From positions 227,031-291,030 of the forward strand of contig NZ_GL622296.1 in NCBI RefSeq assembly GCF_000185385.1: 64,000 nt of DNA. Direction: 5' to 3'. Position 1 is the first letter of the stretch. Each line of letters starts with the position of its first letter. Source of the DNA: Lachnoanaerobaculum saburreum DSM 3986 (lineage in GTDB: Bacteria; Bacillota; Clostridia; Lachnospirales; Lachnospiraceae). Position numbers and translations under genes: made by a program. The notes beneath the pieces are model-generated. The model had not been told where the DNA came from and ran no database searches. It worked only from the letters and a program-made list of their open reading frames with translations. Below, piece by piece: positions 47,466 to 57,082 of the stretch.

Positions 47466-48948
47466 AGAGGTAAAAAGGGTTTCACTTGTAGGTGTGGGGC
47501 CCGGAGATGAAAAATTGCTTACATTAAAGGCACTTGAATGTATAGAAAATGCAGATGTTTTGGTATATGACAATTTGATAAATCCTACAATATTAAATAA
47601 AGCAAGACTTACGGCCAAGCTTATCTATGCCGGTAAGATATCAGGGGATCATTATATGACTCAGGATGAAATAAATGAGACTGTTGCATGGCATGCCGGG
47701 GCCGGAGAATATGTAGTCAGATTAAAGGGGGGCGACCCTTATATTTTTGGCAGAGGCGGAGAAGAGGCACAATATCTTATAGAAAGAAATATTGATTTTG
47801 AGATAGTGCATGGAGTAAGCTCTTTTTATGCAGGTCTTGGGTATGCAGGAATACCTGTTACATTTAGAGGTGAGGCGACATCATTTCATGTCTTTACAGG
47901 ACACAAAAAAAAAGGAGAAGTGCTTGACCTTGATTTTAAAAATATTGTCAAACTGGACGGCAGCCTTGTTTTTTTGATGGGAATATCAAATCTGTCTGTT
48001 ATAGTAAACGGACTGCTCTCAAACGGTATGAACCCTTTTACTAAAGCGGCTGTTGTAGAAAACGGTACAAGATATAATCAAAGAGTTTTTAGAGGTGAAC
48101 TTGGCAATATGGAAGAGATTGCCAAAAAAGAAAATATAGTTTCTCCTGCATTGATTGTGGTAGGGGATGTATGCAAGAAGAATTTGTCATTCTTTAATAA
48201 ATACAGATTGCCGCTTTCAGGTAAAAATATACTTTTGACCGCTACAAGATTGTCTGCGGAAAAAATGACACCAAGATTTAAGGAGGTAGGAGCTAATATA
48301 TGTGAGATGAGTCTGATTGCTACTAAGGAAATAGAGATTGGAAAGGACAGGCTTGAATGTGAGCTTAATAATTCCACACATATTTTATTTACCAGCTCAA
48401 ACGGTGTAAATATATTTTTTGAACAGATAAAAAAATATGGTATTGATATTAGAAGTCTTTATAATAAGAAGATTTGTGTTATAGGCAGCGGAAGCGGTGA
48501 AGCTTTGAATAAATATGGGATAAATCCGGATTTTATTCCAAGCAGGTTTGATTCAAAAAGTTTCTTGGATGAGATTTTGCCGCAGCTTGATAAAAGCAGT
48601 AAGGTCCTTATGCTCAGGGCAAAGCTTGGAAGTGATGTTTTGCCAAATGGACTAAAAAGTGCAGGTATCGGTTTCAGTGATATTCCTATTTATGATACGG
48701 TTATTGACTACAGAAAAAAGTTTGAACTGAACAGGAATATAGAAAGTTTTGACTATGTAGTGGTAGCAAGTGCAAGTGCCGCAAAGGCTCTGGTTGAGAT
48801 GATTGAAGATGATTCAGTACTTAACGGCAGGGTGGTTTCTATAGGGCCTGTGACTACAAAGGCACTTCTGAAATTAAATATAGAAAAAATAATTACAGCA
48901 AAACAATATGATGTAGAGGGAATAATAGATGCAATCAAGAAATTATAA
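47455..48948 (+). CDS. cobA-hemD: Fused uroporphyrinogen-III C-methyltransferase and uroporphyrinogen-III synthase
   Basis: This 497-residue bifunctional protein has an N-terminal SUMT domain (about 1-245), with VGVGPGDEKLLTLKALE, ADVLVYDNLI, RLKGGDPYIFGRGGEEA (in pieces) and TSFHVFTGHKK. A C-terminal HemD domain (about 250-497) follows, with the LTATRLSAEKMTPRF start, FTSSNGVNIFFEQ and VASASAAKALVE. HemD closes the ring to uroporphyrinogen III, and SUMT methylates it twice to precorrin-2. The fusion is common in Clostridia. ATG 47455 follows AGAGGAAA inside hemC, and its end overlaps hemL by 20 bases. Confidence 0.96.
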   Translation: MLNKEVKRVSLVGVGPGDEKLLTLKALECIENADVLVYDNLINPTILNKARLTAKLIYAGKISGDHYMTQDEINETVAWHAGAGEYVVRLKGGDPYIFGRGGEEAQYLIERNIDFEIVHGVSSFYAGLGYAGIPVTFRGEATSFHVFTGHKKKGEVLDLDFKNIVKLDGSLVFLMGISNLSVIVNGLLSNGMNPFTKAAVVENGTRYNQRVFRGELGNMEEIAKKENIVSPALIVVGDVCKKNLSFFNKYRLPLSGKNILLTATRLSAEKMTPRFKEVGANICEMSLIATKEIEIGKDRLECELNNSTHILFTSSNGVNIFFEQIKKYGIDIRSLYNKKICVIGSGSGEALNKYGINPDFIPSRFDSKSFLDEILPQLDKSSKVLMLRAKLGSDVLPNGLKSAGIGFSDIPIYDTVIDYRKKFELNRNIESFDYVVVASASAAKALVEMIEDDSVLNGRVVSIGPVTTKALLKLNIEKIITAKQYDVEGIIDAIKKL

Positions 48949-50224
48949 AAAATCAGAAAAATATTTTGAATTATCAAAGAAATATATTCCGGGAGGGGTA
49001 AACTCTCCCGTTCGTGCTGCAAGGGCGGTACACTGTGACCCGGTTTTTATAAAATCGGCTCTTGGCTCAAAGATATATGATGCGGACGGCAATGAATATA
49101 TAGATTATGTATGTTCATGGGGTCCTGCAATACTGGGTCATGCCTATCCTGTTGTATTGGAAAAGGTAAAAAAAGCATTGAAAAAGGGTCTAAGCTTTGG
49201 AGCTCCTACAAAAAAGGAATATATCTTGGCTGAGATGATAAATGAGGCAATGCCTGCTATGGAGCAGGTAAGGCTTGTAAATTCAGGCACTGAAGCGACT
49301 ATGAGTGCTGTCAGACTTGCAAGAGGGTATACAAAAAAGGATTTGATTTTGAAATTTACAGGATGCTATCATGGTCATTCTGACGGACTTTTGGTAATTG
49401 CGGGAAGCGGTGTACTTACTGAGGCGATTTCTTCAAGCGCAGGTGTACCGAATGACTATGCAAAGAATACTTTGGTAGCGGAGTTTAATGACAGTGACAG
49501 TGTAAGTGCATTATTTGATAAGTATAAGGGAAAGATTGCCGCAGTTATTGTAGAGCCTGTAGCCGCAAATATGGGTGTAATTCCTCCAAAGGAAGGTTTT
49601 CTTGAATTTTTGAGAAAAATCACAAAAGAAAATGATTCACTTTTAATATTTGATGAGGTTATTACAGGATTCAGGTTGGCAAAGGGCGGTGCCTGTGAGT
49701 ACTACAATATAGAGCCTGATATTGTCACGGTAGGTAAGATAGTAGGTGGCGGTATGCCTCTTGCAGCCTATGGCGGCAGAAAAGAGATTATGGCATGTAT
49801 CAGTCCTTTGGGTAATGTATATCAGGCAGGCACACTTAGCGGCAATCCTATAGCCACTGCGGCAGGTATTGCTACACTTGAAGTACTTTTTGAACATCAG
49901 GAAATTTATAAACATATAGATGAGAGTGCAAAAACTCTTGCAGACGGCATTGAAAAGATAATGAATGCAGATACAAAAAGAGTGCATATAAACAGAGTAG
50001 GTTCTTTGATGTCTGTATTCTTCACTTCAAAAATTGTAAGCTGTTATAAGGATGTGCTTAGTTGTGATCTTGATGAATATGCAAGTTATTACAGTTTCCT
50101 TAGAGAAAACGGAATATATATTGCGCCAAGCCAGTTTGAAGCCGTTTTTATATCAGATGCACATGACAGTGAAGATATAAAAAATACACTTGAGGTAATA
50201 AAAAAGTTCGGGGGAGTAGAATGA
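48929..50224 (+). CDS. hemL: Glutamate-1-semialdehyde 2,1-aminomutase
   Basis: This 431-residue PLP enzyme makes 5-aminolevulinate from glutamate-1-semialdehyde. The N-terminal KYIPGGVNSPVRAARAV is diagnostic, as are VRLVNSGTEATMSAVRLARGYT (in pieces), GCYHGHSD, FDEVITGFRLA, the PLP lysine in TVGKIVGGGMPLAAYGG, and AGTLSGNPIA. The ATG at 48929 overlaps cobA-hemD by 20 bases, and the stop overlaps hemA as ATGA. Length is normal. Confidence 0.97.
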   Translation: MQSRNYKKSEKYFELSKKYIPGGVNSPVRAARAVHCDPVFIKSALGSKIYDADGNEYIDYVCSWGPAILGHAYPVVLEKVKKALKKGLSFGAPTKKEYILAEMINEAMPAMEQVRLVNSGTEATMSAVRLARGYTKKDLILKFTGCYHGHSDGLLVIAGSGVLTEAISSSAGVPNDYAKNTLVAEFNDSDSVSALFDKYKGKIAAVIVEPVAANMGVIPPKEGFLEFLRKITKENDSLLIFDEVITGFRLAKGGACEYYNIEPDIVTVGKIVGGGMPLAAYGGRKEIMACISPLGNVYQAGTLSGNPIATAAGIATLEVLFEHQEIYKHIDESAKTLADGIEKIMNADTKRVHINRVGSLMSVFFTSKIVSCYKDVLSCDLDEYASYYSFLRENGIYIAPSQFEAVFISDAHDSEDIKNTLEVIKKFGGVE

Positions 50225-51393
50225 TTTTACTTCTAAGTCTAAGCTTTAAGAATACTCCACAAAAGATAAGAGAGTACTTTGCTTTTGGAGATGAGGAAAA
50301 GAAAAGGCTGCTTTCAGCTTTATGTGATGAAGAGCCTATAGACGAAGCGGCAATACTTGTTACCTGTAACAGAACAGAGATATATATAAGTACACACAAA
50401 GAGAATACAAATACACTGATAAGCCTTATTTTGAAAAATTGTGAAGATATTATCGGTATGGATATAGAACATTTGAGAGATTATATACTGTGCTATACGA
50501 AAAGAGGTGCGGTAAGTCATCTCTACAAAGTAAGCGCAGGGCTTGATTCAATGCTTATCGGTGAGGATCAGATACTGGGTCAGGTAAAGGATACTATAGA
50601 GTTTGCAAGAGAATGTAATACAGCACATCTGTATCTGAATACATTATTTAGAGATGCAGTCACAGAAGCAAAGAAAATAAAAACGGAGACACTTATTTCA
50701 AAGTCGGGAGTATCGACTGCAACACTTGCACTAAGAGTGGCAAAGGATGAATTATCAGGATTTGAGGGTAAGAAGCTGCTTATAATAGGTGCTTCAGGTA
50801 AGATAGGAAATATTGTGCTGAAGAATGCACTAAGCTATGATTTTTCACACATCTATGTTACAAAAAGAAGCCACAATATAGATATGTCTCCAAATGTCAG
50901 AGATAGAATAAGTATAATAGAGTACAATGACAGATATCAATATATAAAGGATGCAGATGTGATTATTTCCGCAACCGGTGGACCGCATTTTACATTGACT
51001 AAGGAACATATAAAAGATAATTGGGATACTGAAAGCAAAAAGATATTTGTAGATCTGGCAGTACCATGTGATATTGATGAGAGAATAGGAAGTTTAGACG
51101 GGGCATCTTATTACAGTATGGATGATATGAAAAAATATGCGGTGGAGAACAATGAAAAGAAAAAATTAAGTATTGAAAAAGCAAACGAGATGGTTAAAGA
51201 AGGTGTTGAAAAATTCTTAAAATGGGAATTATTTCAGGAAAATTGGAAGGTTTTTTCTGATGCTACAAAGAGCCTTGAGAAAGAAATAGCAAGAATCGGT
51301 GAGAAAAAAACATTGGAGCATCTTTTTTATAAAATCAGAGATAATGGAAGTCTTGAGGCTTTACAATCTTTGATTGATACTCTGTCAAACTGA
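50221..51393 (+). CDS. hemA: Glutamyl-tRNA reductase
   Basis: This 390-residue NADPH enzyme reduces glutamyl-tRNA(Glu) to glutamate-1-semialdehyde, the committed step. The active-site Cys is in ILVTCNRTEIY near residue 43. YKVSAGLDSMLIGEDQILGQVKDT (in pieces), the Rossmann IIGASGKIGNIVLKN, and a helical C-terminal dimer domain follow. The N-terminus is short, beginning [11 protein letters not shown]. Overlap with hemL is four bases. Although first in the pathway, it is last in the operon. A clear terminator follows. Confidence 0.96.
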   Translation: MILLLSLSFKNTPQKIREYFAFGDEEKKRLLSALCDEEPIDEAAILVTCNRTEIYISTHKENTNTLISLILKNCEDIIGMDIEHLRDYILCYTKRGAVSHLYKVSAGLDSMLIGEDQILGQVKDTIEFARECNTAHLYLNTLFRDAVTEAKKIKTETLISKSGVSTATLALRVAKDELSGFEGKKLLIIGASGKIGNIVLKNALSYDFSHIYVTKRSHNIDMSPNVRDRISIIEYNDRYQYIKDADVIISATGGPHFTLTKEHIKDNWDTESKKIFVDLAVPCDIDERIGSLDGASYYSMDDMKKYAVENNEKKKLSIEKANEMVKEGVEKFLKWELFQENWKVFSDATKSLEKEIARIGEKKTLEHLFYKIRDNGSLEALQSLIDTLSN

Positions 51394-51400
51394 ATTTTAA

Positions 51401-51434
51401 ACGGGCTTTATTGTGAAATATAAAGCCTGTTTTT
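51401..51434 (+). terminator. Terminator of the tetrapyrrole operon
   Basis: ACGGGCTTTA (51401-51410) and TAAAGCCTGT (51421-51430) pair over ten positions with one G-U, with a ten-base loop, then five Ts. The rest of 51435-51756 is very AT-rich and holds no gene, only the degV promoter and leader. Confidence 0.88.
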
Positions 51435-51560
51435 GACTCTAAAAAACATCATTATATACAATTATATATAATAATAATATATATATAGCGAAAATATCTT
51501 TTTTAAAAAGTTTTTACAAATAAAAAATCGCATAAAAAATATAAATCAAATAATAAAATA

Positions 51561-51590
51561 TTGAAAAATAGCTTAAAAGTATGCTATTAT
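51561..51590 (+). promoter_or_regulatory. Probable degV promoter
   Basis: TTGAAA (51561-51566), an 18-base spacer, and TATTAT preceded by TGC (51585-51590, extended -10 type) lie about 165 bases before the degV-family start. The leader between them has no clear fold. Confidence 0.5.
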
Positions 51591-51756
51591 ATAGATGCAT
51601 GGGAATTTGCAAAAATTAACAGTAGATTAACTTGATATGCAAGACATAAAAAGGATAAACCGATCCTTATATTGAGGTATTTTTAATGGACGTAAAGAAT
51701 ACTTCGGTATTAAATTCATTTGGTTAGATTACAAAAAAACGTTAGGAGGTATAGTC

Positions 51757-52638
51757 ATGGAGGACTATATTTTATCATGCAGCTCCACCGCAGATATGAC
51801 TAACGGGTATTACTCTGGTAGGGATATTCATCATATTGACAATACATACTGTATTGAAGGACAGACATATGATGAAAGTATGGAAGAGGGCGTGCCTTTA
51901 TCGGATTTCTATGAGAAGATGAGAAACGGTATAAATCCGACAACAAGTCAAATCGACATGGCAGATTACAAGGAATACTTTAAGAAGTTTTTGGAAGACG
52001 GTAAAGATGTATTACATATTTGTCTTTCATCAAGTATATCCGATTCGTATCAGGCCGCGATGGCAGCAGTGAAGGAACTGAAGGGGGAATATCCTGAAAG
52101 ACAGTTATATGTAGTAGACTCTTTGTCCGCATCGGCAGGTATGGGTCTGTTGATTGATATTTTAGCAGACAAAAGAGATGAGGGAATGCCTATTGAAAGA
52201 CTGAAGCTCTATGCGGAGAATTCAAAAAAGTATATCAATCATTGGTTTTTTTCAACTGATTTGACCACCTATCTGAAAGAAGACAGATTAGCCAACTTTA
52301 CATATAAAATAGGCAAGTCACTTAACTTCTGTCCGCTTATGTGTGTGGACGGTGAAGGAAAGCCGATTGTGATTGAGAAGGTGAAAACAAAGAAAAAGAC
52401 TATGGAAGCTATTGTTTCCAGAATGGAAGTTCAGGCAGTTGACGGTAAGAGATATACAGGAAAATGTTTTATCAGTCATTCTGATTCGGAAAAAGAAGCT
52501 GTAAAGCTGGCAAGTATGCTTGAGGCCAGATTCCCAAATCTAAAGGGGAATGTTGAAGTAAAAGAGATAGGTCATATAATAGGTGCACACACAGGTCCTG
52601 AAACAGTGGCGGTATTTTTTGTAGGAGACAAAAGATAA
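51757..52638 (+). CDS. DegV family fatty-acid-binding protein
   Basis: The 293-residue cytoplasmic protein is of the DegV/FakB type, with family features SSTADMTNGYY at the start (the ligand-side Ser/Thr-Asp), HICLSSSISDSYQAAMAA, VVDSLSASAGMGLL and a C-terminal EIGHIIGAHTGPETVAVFFVG that closes the lipid pocket. FakB proteins hand a fatty acid to the kinase FakA for phosphorylation; no fakA is nearby, so a partner elsewhere is inferred. The ATG at 51757 has TTAGGAGGT. It is a single-gene unit with its own promoter and terminator. Confidence 0.93.
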   Translation: MEDYILSCSSTADMTNGYYSGRDIHHIDNTYCIEGQTYDESMEEGVPLSDFYEKMRNGINPTTSQIDMADYKEYFKKFLEDGKDVLHICLSSSISDSYQAAMAAVKELKGEYPERQLYVVDSLSASAGMGLLIDILADKRDEGMPIERLKLYAENSKKYINHWFFSTDLTTYLKEDRLANFTYKIGKSLNFCPLMCVDGEGKPIVIEKVKTKKKTMEAIVSRMEVQAVDGKRYTGKCFISHSDSEKEAVKLASMLEARFPNLKGNVEVKEIGHIIGAHTGPETVAVFFVGDKR

Positions 52639-52662
52639 TTAAAATTTAGGTTGTGAAAAGAA

Positions 52663-52713
52663 GCTTAGGCCGGTACCGAAAGAATTATTCTTGGTACCGG
52701 CCTAAGCATTTTT
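52663..52713 (+). terminator. Strong terminator after the degV-family gene
   Basis: GCTTAGGCCGGTACC (52663-52677) and GGTACCGGCCTAAGC (52693-52707) form a perfect 15-bp stem, followed by A and five Ts. Confidence 0.93.
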
Positions 52714-52839
52714 GTTTGTATTCTTGCTATTGTTACATTAGTGTTTAGGATATATAATAATAGTGTTTGGATTGTAGGATTATAAGTGCAGCAAAATGAT
52801 ATCAATTTGACAGGAATACAAAAAGAACAGGGAGAAGAA

Positions 52840-53901
52840 ATGGAAGCGTTTGCACTAATAGAAAGAAACAGAGCAGAGATTATAGATTTACCTAAGCCGG
52901 TGCTTGGCAGTCCATACAATGCAGTATTGACTCCGGTGGCGGTATCGGTATGCACATCAGATGTAAATACTGTATACGGTTCGGGGGCAAAGAAGCCGGA
53001 CAACCTTATTCTGGGACATGAAGCGGTGGCAAGGGTAATAAAGACAGGTGAAAAGGTTAAGGATTTTAAAGAAGGAGATATAGTGGCGGTTCCTTCCATG
53101 ACTCCGAATTTTCATGACAAGGATATACAGGACGGTAACTTCTTACATGCAGGAGCAAACTTCAGTGCAAATGCTTTAGGCAGAAGTACTCCGGGAGTCT
53201 TTGCAAGAGAGTTTGAAGTAGCCGATGCGGATTTGAATTTAGCAAGGCTGCCCGAAGGAGTAAGTCTTGGAAACGGACTTATGTGTACAGATATGGCGAC
53301 CACAGGATTTACAGGTGCCGAAAGGGTAAATTTTGGAGATACCGTAGTAGTACTCGGTACAGGCGGAGTGGGACTGATGGCTATATGTGGAGCCGCACTT
53401 CGCGGTGCAGGCGGAATCATTGCAGTAGGCAGCAGAAGGGCAAGTATTCCTCTTGCATATGAGTATGGTGCAAGTGAAGTAGTATCATACAAAGAACACA
53501 ATATAGTGGAATATGTCCTTAAAGCTACAACCGGTAAAGGTGCGGATGTGGTAATAATTGCCGGAGGTAATGACAGGACTTTTTCAGATGCTATAGATAT
53601 GGTAAGATATGGTGTCGGAAAGGTTGTAAATCTGAAACTGTTTACAGGAGACGGAAGTATGGAAATACCGAAGTTTTCTTCCGGAAGAGGCATGTCGGGT
53701 AAGAGCATATATATGGAGCTTGGAAAGGGCGGCAGAGTCAGGATGGAAAGACTCTTAGCTATGGTGAAGTATAAAAGATTTGTACCTGAGAAAATGATTA
53801 CACATACATTCAACGGATTTGAGAATGTGGTGGAGGCATTACAGCTTATGAAAGATAAGGGTAATGATGTCATAAAGACGATGATACTTACAGGATGGTA
53901 G
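52840..53901 (+). CDS. Zinc- and NADP-dependent secondary alcohol dehydrogenase
   Basis: This 353-residue medium-chain dehydrogenase aligns along its length with the Thermoanaerobacter/Clostridium secondary alcohol dehydrogenases (TbADH, CbADH). The catalytic zinc ligands Cys38, His60, Glu61 and Asp151 match TbADH 37, 59, 60 and 150. The Rossmann VLGTGGVGLMA and AVGSRR at about 195-200 carry the Gly-Ser-Arg that binds the NADP phosphate. The four structural-zinc cysteines are absent, as in that subfamily. ATG 52840 follows GGAGAAG; a longer in-frame reading is less likely. It starts two bases before a glycosyltransferase gene, so the two may share a transcript by chance of packing. Confidence 0.92.
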   Translation: MEAFALIERNRAEIIDLPKPVLGSPYNAVLTPVAVSVCTSDVNTVYGSGAKKPDNLILGHEAVARVIKTGEKVKDFKEGDIVAVPSMTPNFHDKDIQDGNFLHAGANFSANALGRSTPGVFAREFEVADADLNLARLPEGVSLGNGLMCTDMATTGFTGAERVNFGDTVVVLGTGGVGLMAICGAALRGAGGIIAVGSRRASIPLAYEYGASEVVSYKEHNIVEYVLKATTGKGADVVIIAGGNDRTFSDAIDMVRYGVGKVVNLKLFTGDGSMEIPKFSSGRGMSGKSIYMELGKGGRVRMERLLAMVKYKRFVPEKMITHTFNGFENVVEALQLMKDKGNDVIKTMILTGW

Positions 53902-53902
53902 A

Positions 53903-54841
53903 ATGAAAAAAATAAGTATAGTGGTACCATGCTTTAATGAAGAAGAAAATGTGGTACCTATGGCAAATGCCATAAGAGAGATATTCAAAAATAATCTTTC
54001 TTCCTACAAATACGAGATTATTTTTATTGACAATGATTCAAAAGACGGAACAAGAGAATTGATAAGAGAGCTTTGCAGGAATGATAAGGATATAAAGGGG
54101 ATATTCAATGCAAAAAACTTCGGACAATTCAACTCTCCATACTATGGAATGTTACAAAGTACCGGAGATGCGACTGTTTTGATGGCGGCGGATTTTCAGG
54201 ATCCGGTGGAAATGATACCCAAGTATGTGCAGGCATGGGAAGACGGCTATAAGATAGCTATCGGAATTAAAAAAACCAGTCAGGAAAATAAGATAATGTA
54301 TCACTTAAGAAGTCTTTACTATAGAATGATAAAGAAGCTTTCCGAGGTGGAGCAGATAGAGCATTTCACAGGCTTCGGACTGTATGACAAGGCATTTATT
54401 AATGTGATGAGAGAGCTTGACGACCCTGTACCTTTTCTTAGAGGAATAGTGGCGGAACTTGGATTCAGAAGAAAAGAGATTCCATATGACCAGCCGCAAA
54501 GGAGAGCCGGAAAGACAAGCAATAATTTGTATAAGCTTTATGATGCGGCGATGCTTTCATTTACCGCATATACGAAGGTAGGACTTCGTCTTGCAACTTT
54601 TGCAGGTATTATACTCTCCGGTTTATCTATGATAATAGCGGTAATGTATCTGATTATGAAGTTATTATATTGGGACAGATTTCCGGCAGGGATGGCACCC
54701 ATTCTTATAGGTATGCTTTTTTTAGGTTCCATACAGATATTTTTTATAGGACTTGTCGGAGAATATATAATGACCATAAACCAAAGAGTGATGAAAAGAC
54801 CGCTTGTAGTGGAAGAAGAAAGAATTAATTTTGAAGAATAA
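53903..54841 (+). CDS. GT2 glycosyltransferase, polyprenyl-phosphate type with two membrane helices
   Basis: The 312-residue protein has a GT-A domain (1-225) with IVVPCFNEEENV, FIDNDSKDGT and the DXD-type MAADFQDPVEM motif. QRRAGKTSN and two C-terminal membrane helices (about 230-255 and 265-290) follow. This is the layout of dolichol-phosphate-mannose-synthase-like enzymes such as GtrB, which charge undecaprenyl phosphate with a sugar at the membrane. The ATG at 53903 lies two bases after the dehydrogenase. It opens the polysaccharide cluster, and would supply a lipid-linked sugar for a GT-C enzyme not seen here. Confidence 0.9.
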   Translation: MKKISIVVPCFNEEENVVPMANAIREIFKNNLSSYKYEIIFIDNDSKDGTRELIRELCRNDKDIKGIFNAKNFGQFNSPYYGMLQSTGDATVLMAADFQDPVEMIPKYVQAWEDGYKIAIGIKKTSQENKIMYHLRSLYYRMIKKLSEVEQIEHFTGFGLYDKAFINVMRELDDPVPFLRGIVAELGFRRKEIPYDQPQRRAGKTSNNLYKLYDAAMLSFTAYTKVGLRLATFAGIILSGLSMIIAVMYLIMKLLYWDRFPAGMAPILIGMLFLGSIQIFFIGLVGEYIMTINQRVMKRPLVVEEERINFEE

Positions 54842-54855
54842 AAGGAAAATACTTT

Positions 54856-57069
54856 ATGAAATATAAGGTGGATTATGTTCGTATACGTGAGAACTATATT
54901 ACTTTAAACGGTTGGGTTGTGGGTAAGAAGCCCACTTCACAGCCCTCTTTTCATGTCTATAACAGTAAAATGGAAAGTATCGAGTTCAAATATGTAAAGA
55001 CCAGAAGAGATGATGTAAGTCAGACATATTTTGGCAAAGTATATGATGAGGACTATGGCTTTGATATAAAGTTTGACTACAAAAGGGGTGATGACTACTA
55101 TATTGAAATAGCAGTTGACAAGCAAAAAAAGAAAATAAAATATAATGAAGAACTGATATATAAACGTTCAAGTGTTGCTTATAAGAGGATGGAGAAGTTA
55201 AAGGACCTTTGCAATATGGAGACTGTAAGGGTGGCATTTAATTTTCTGAAAAAACATGGATTGACTGCACTTATCAGAAAGTCAAAGAGCAAGATTCAGG
55301 GTATGGACAATGACTACGAGTATGCCGAGTGGTATGAGAAAACCAAACCGACTAAGGAAGAGCTGGATGCACAAAGAAGAGCTGTTTTTAAGTACTCACC
55401 GTTATTTTCAATAGTGGTACCGCTTTTTTCAACACCCGACAATTTTCTTGGCGAGCTGCTTGACTCTATAATAAATCAAACTTATCAAAACTTTGAAGTC
55501 TGTCTGGCAGACGGCTCTGAAAACGGCAAGGATAAAGAGGAATTTGTAAAAAAATATATTGAAGAAAAAAATACCGGAAGTAAGATAAAGTATAAAAAGC
55601 TCGGGAAAAATCTTGGGATTGCAGGCAATACCAATGAGGCACTTAAAATGGCAACCGGTGACTATATAGTCCTTGCAGACCATGATGATGTGATAACACT
55701 AAATGCACTGTATGAATGTGCAAGGGCAATAAATGAAACAGATTGCGATTGTTTATATTCTGATGAGGATAAACTTGATATGGATGGCGGTTCACTGTTT
55801 GACCCACATTTTAAACCGGACTTCAACATTGATATGCTTGAGAGTGTAAACTATATCTGTCATCTTTTTGTAGTAAAGAAAGAACTTGTGGATATAGCCG
55901 GAATGTTTGATGAGGCATATGACGGGGCACAGGATTATGACTTTATTTTCAGAGTGACTGAAAATGCAAAAAAGATTGTGCATATACCGAAGGTGCTGTA
56001 TCATTGGAGATGTCATATGAACTCTACAGCATCCAATCCTCAAAGTAAGTTGTATGCATTTGAGGCGGGTGCAAGGGCGATAAAGGCACATATAGAGAGA
56101 ACGGGCAATTCTTTACCTGTAGAGAAAATAGAAAAAGGGGTTGACTACGGTATCTATCATAAATATTTTATTATGAAAGAGCAGCCGCTTTTGTCAATTA
56201 TTATCCCGAACAAGGATCACAGTGATGACCTTGACCTTGCCGTTCGTTCTATAATGACAAAAAGCACTTATAAAAATCTTGAGTTTATTGTGGTGGAGAA
56301 CAATTCTACAGAGAAAAAAACTTTTGATTACTATGAAAAGATTCAAAAGGAATTTGACAATGTGAAAGTGGTTTTTTGGGATAGGGAGTTTAACTACTCA
56401 CTTATCAATAACTTCGGTGTAGGCTATGCAAGCGGTGAGTATCTTTTCTTTTTAAATAATGATATTGAAATGATAAATCCAACTTCTATTGAGGAGATGA
56501 TGTGGTATGCTTTTAGAAAAGATGTGGGAATAGTGGGTGCCAGACTGCTTTACAATGATGATACCATACAGCATGCAGGAGTGGTGGTCGGATTCGGCGG
56601 TGTGGCGGGTCATACCTTCATAGGTCTGTCTGATGTGGAAAACAGTTATTTTCACAGAGCACTTACATTGCAGGATTATTCCGCCGTAACAGCGGCGGCA
56701 CTTATCACAAAGAAATCTGTTTTTAATGAAGTGGGCGGTTTCAGTGAGGAACTTGCGGTGGCTTTTAATGATATTGATTTTTGTATGAAGGTAAGAGAAA
56801 AAAACTATCTTGTAGTTTACAATCCTTATGCACTGTTTTATCACTATGAGTCAAAGTCAAGAGGACTTGAGGACAGCCCTGAAAAGATTGAAAGATTCAA
56901 TAAAGAGTCTGCCGTATTTATGAAGAGATGGTCTGAAATTTTGGCAAAGGGTGACCCGTATTACAATCCGAATCTTACGCTTAGAAAGTCAAACTTTGCA
57001 CTTAGAGATTTGCTGCATGAAAAGATTGGTGAGCCTTTTATTGATGAAAAGATGAAAAAATACCTATAG
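54856..57069 (+). CDS. Large glycosyltransferase with tandem GT2 domains
   Basis: This 737-residue cytoplasmic or membrane-associated protein has an N-terminal beta-rich module (about 1-105, YVRIRENYITLNGWVVG and YFGKVYDEDYGFDI) and a helical stretch to about 180. A first GT2 domain follows (about 182-430), with FSIVVPLFS, LADHDDVI near 273 and CLYSDEDKLD, then a second (about 444-720) with LSIIIPNKDHS, FLNNDIEM near 535 and a GARLLYND segment. Two active sites suggest a polymer with two alternating linkages, or a rhamnan-type backbone. It sits between two other GT2 genes in one operon. The polymer cannot be named from the sequence. Confidence 0.85.
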   Translation: MKYKVDYVRIRENYITLNGWVVGKKPTSQPSFHVYNSKMESIEFKYVKTRRDDVSQTYFGKVYDEDYGFDIKFDYKRGDDYYIEIAVDKQKKKIKYNEELIYKRSSVAYKRMEKLKDLCNMETVRVAFNFLKKHGLTALIRKSKSKIQGMDNDYEYAEWYEKTKPTKEELDAQRRAVFKYSPLFSIVVPLFSTPDNFLGELLDSIINQTYQNFEVCLADGSENGKDKEEFVKKYIEEKNTGSKIKYKKLGKNLGIAGNTNEALKMATGDYIVLADHDDVITLNALYECARAINETDCDCLYSDEDKLDMDGGSLFDPHFKPDFNIDMLESVNYICHLFVVKKELVDIAGMFDEAYDGAQDYDFIFRVTENAKKIVHIPKVLYHWRCHMNSTASNPQSKLYAFEAGARAIKAHIERTGNSLPVEKIEKGVDYGIYHKYFIMKEQPLLSIIIPNKDHSDDLDLAVRSIMTKSTYKNLEFIVVENNSTEKKTFDYYEKIQKEFDNVKVVFWDREFNYSLINNFGVGYASGEYLFFLNNDIEMINPTSIEEMMWYAFRKDVGIVGARLLYNDDTIQHAGVVVGFGGVAGHTFIGLSDVENSYFHRALTLQDYSAVTAAALITKKSVFNEVGGFSEELAVAFNDIDFCMKVREKNYLVVYNPYALFYHYESKSRGLEDSPEKIERFNKESAVFMKRWSEILAKGDPYYNPNLTLRKSNFALRDLLHEKIGEPFIDEKMKKYL

Positions 57070-57082
57070 GTATGGGAGAAAT

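Noticed and set aside
53112..53930. Minus-strand 272-residue frame opposite the alcohol dehydrogenase
   Set aside because: Pro/Ser/Thr-rich shadow with no start signals, and the plus-strand gene has all catalytic residues.
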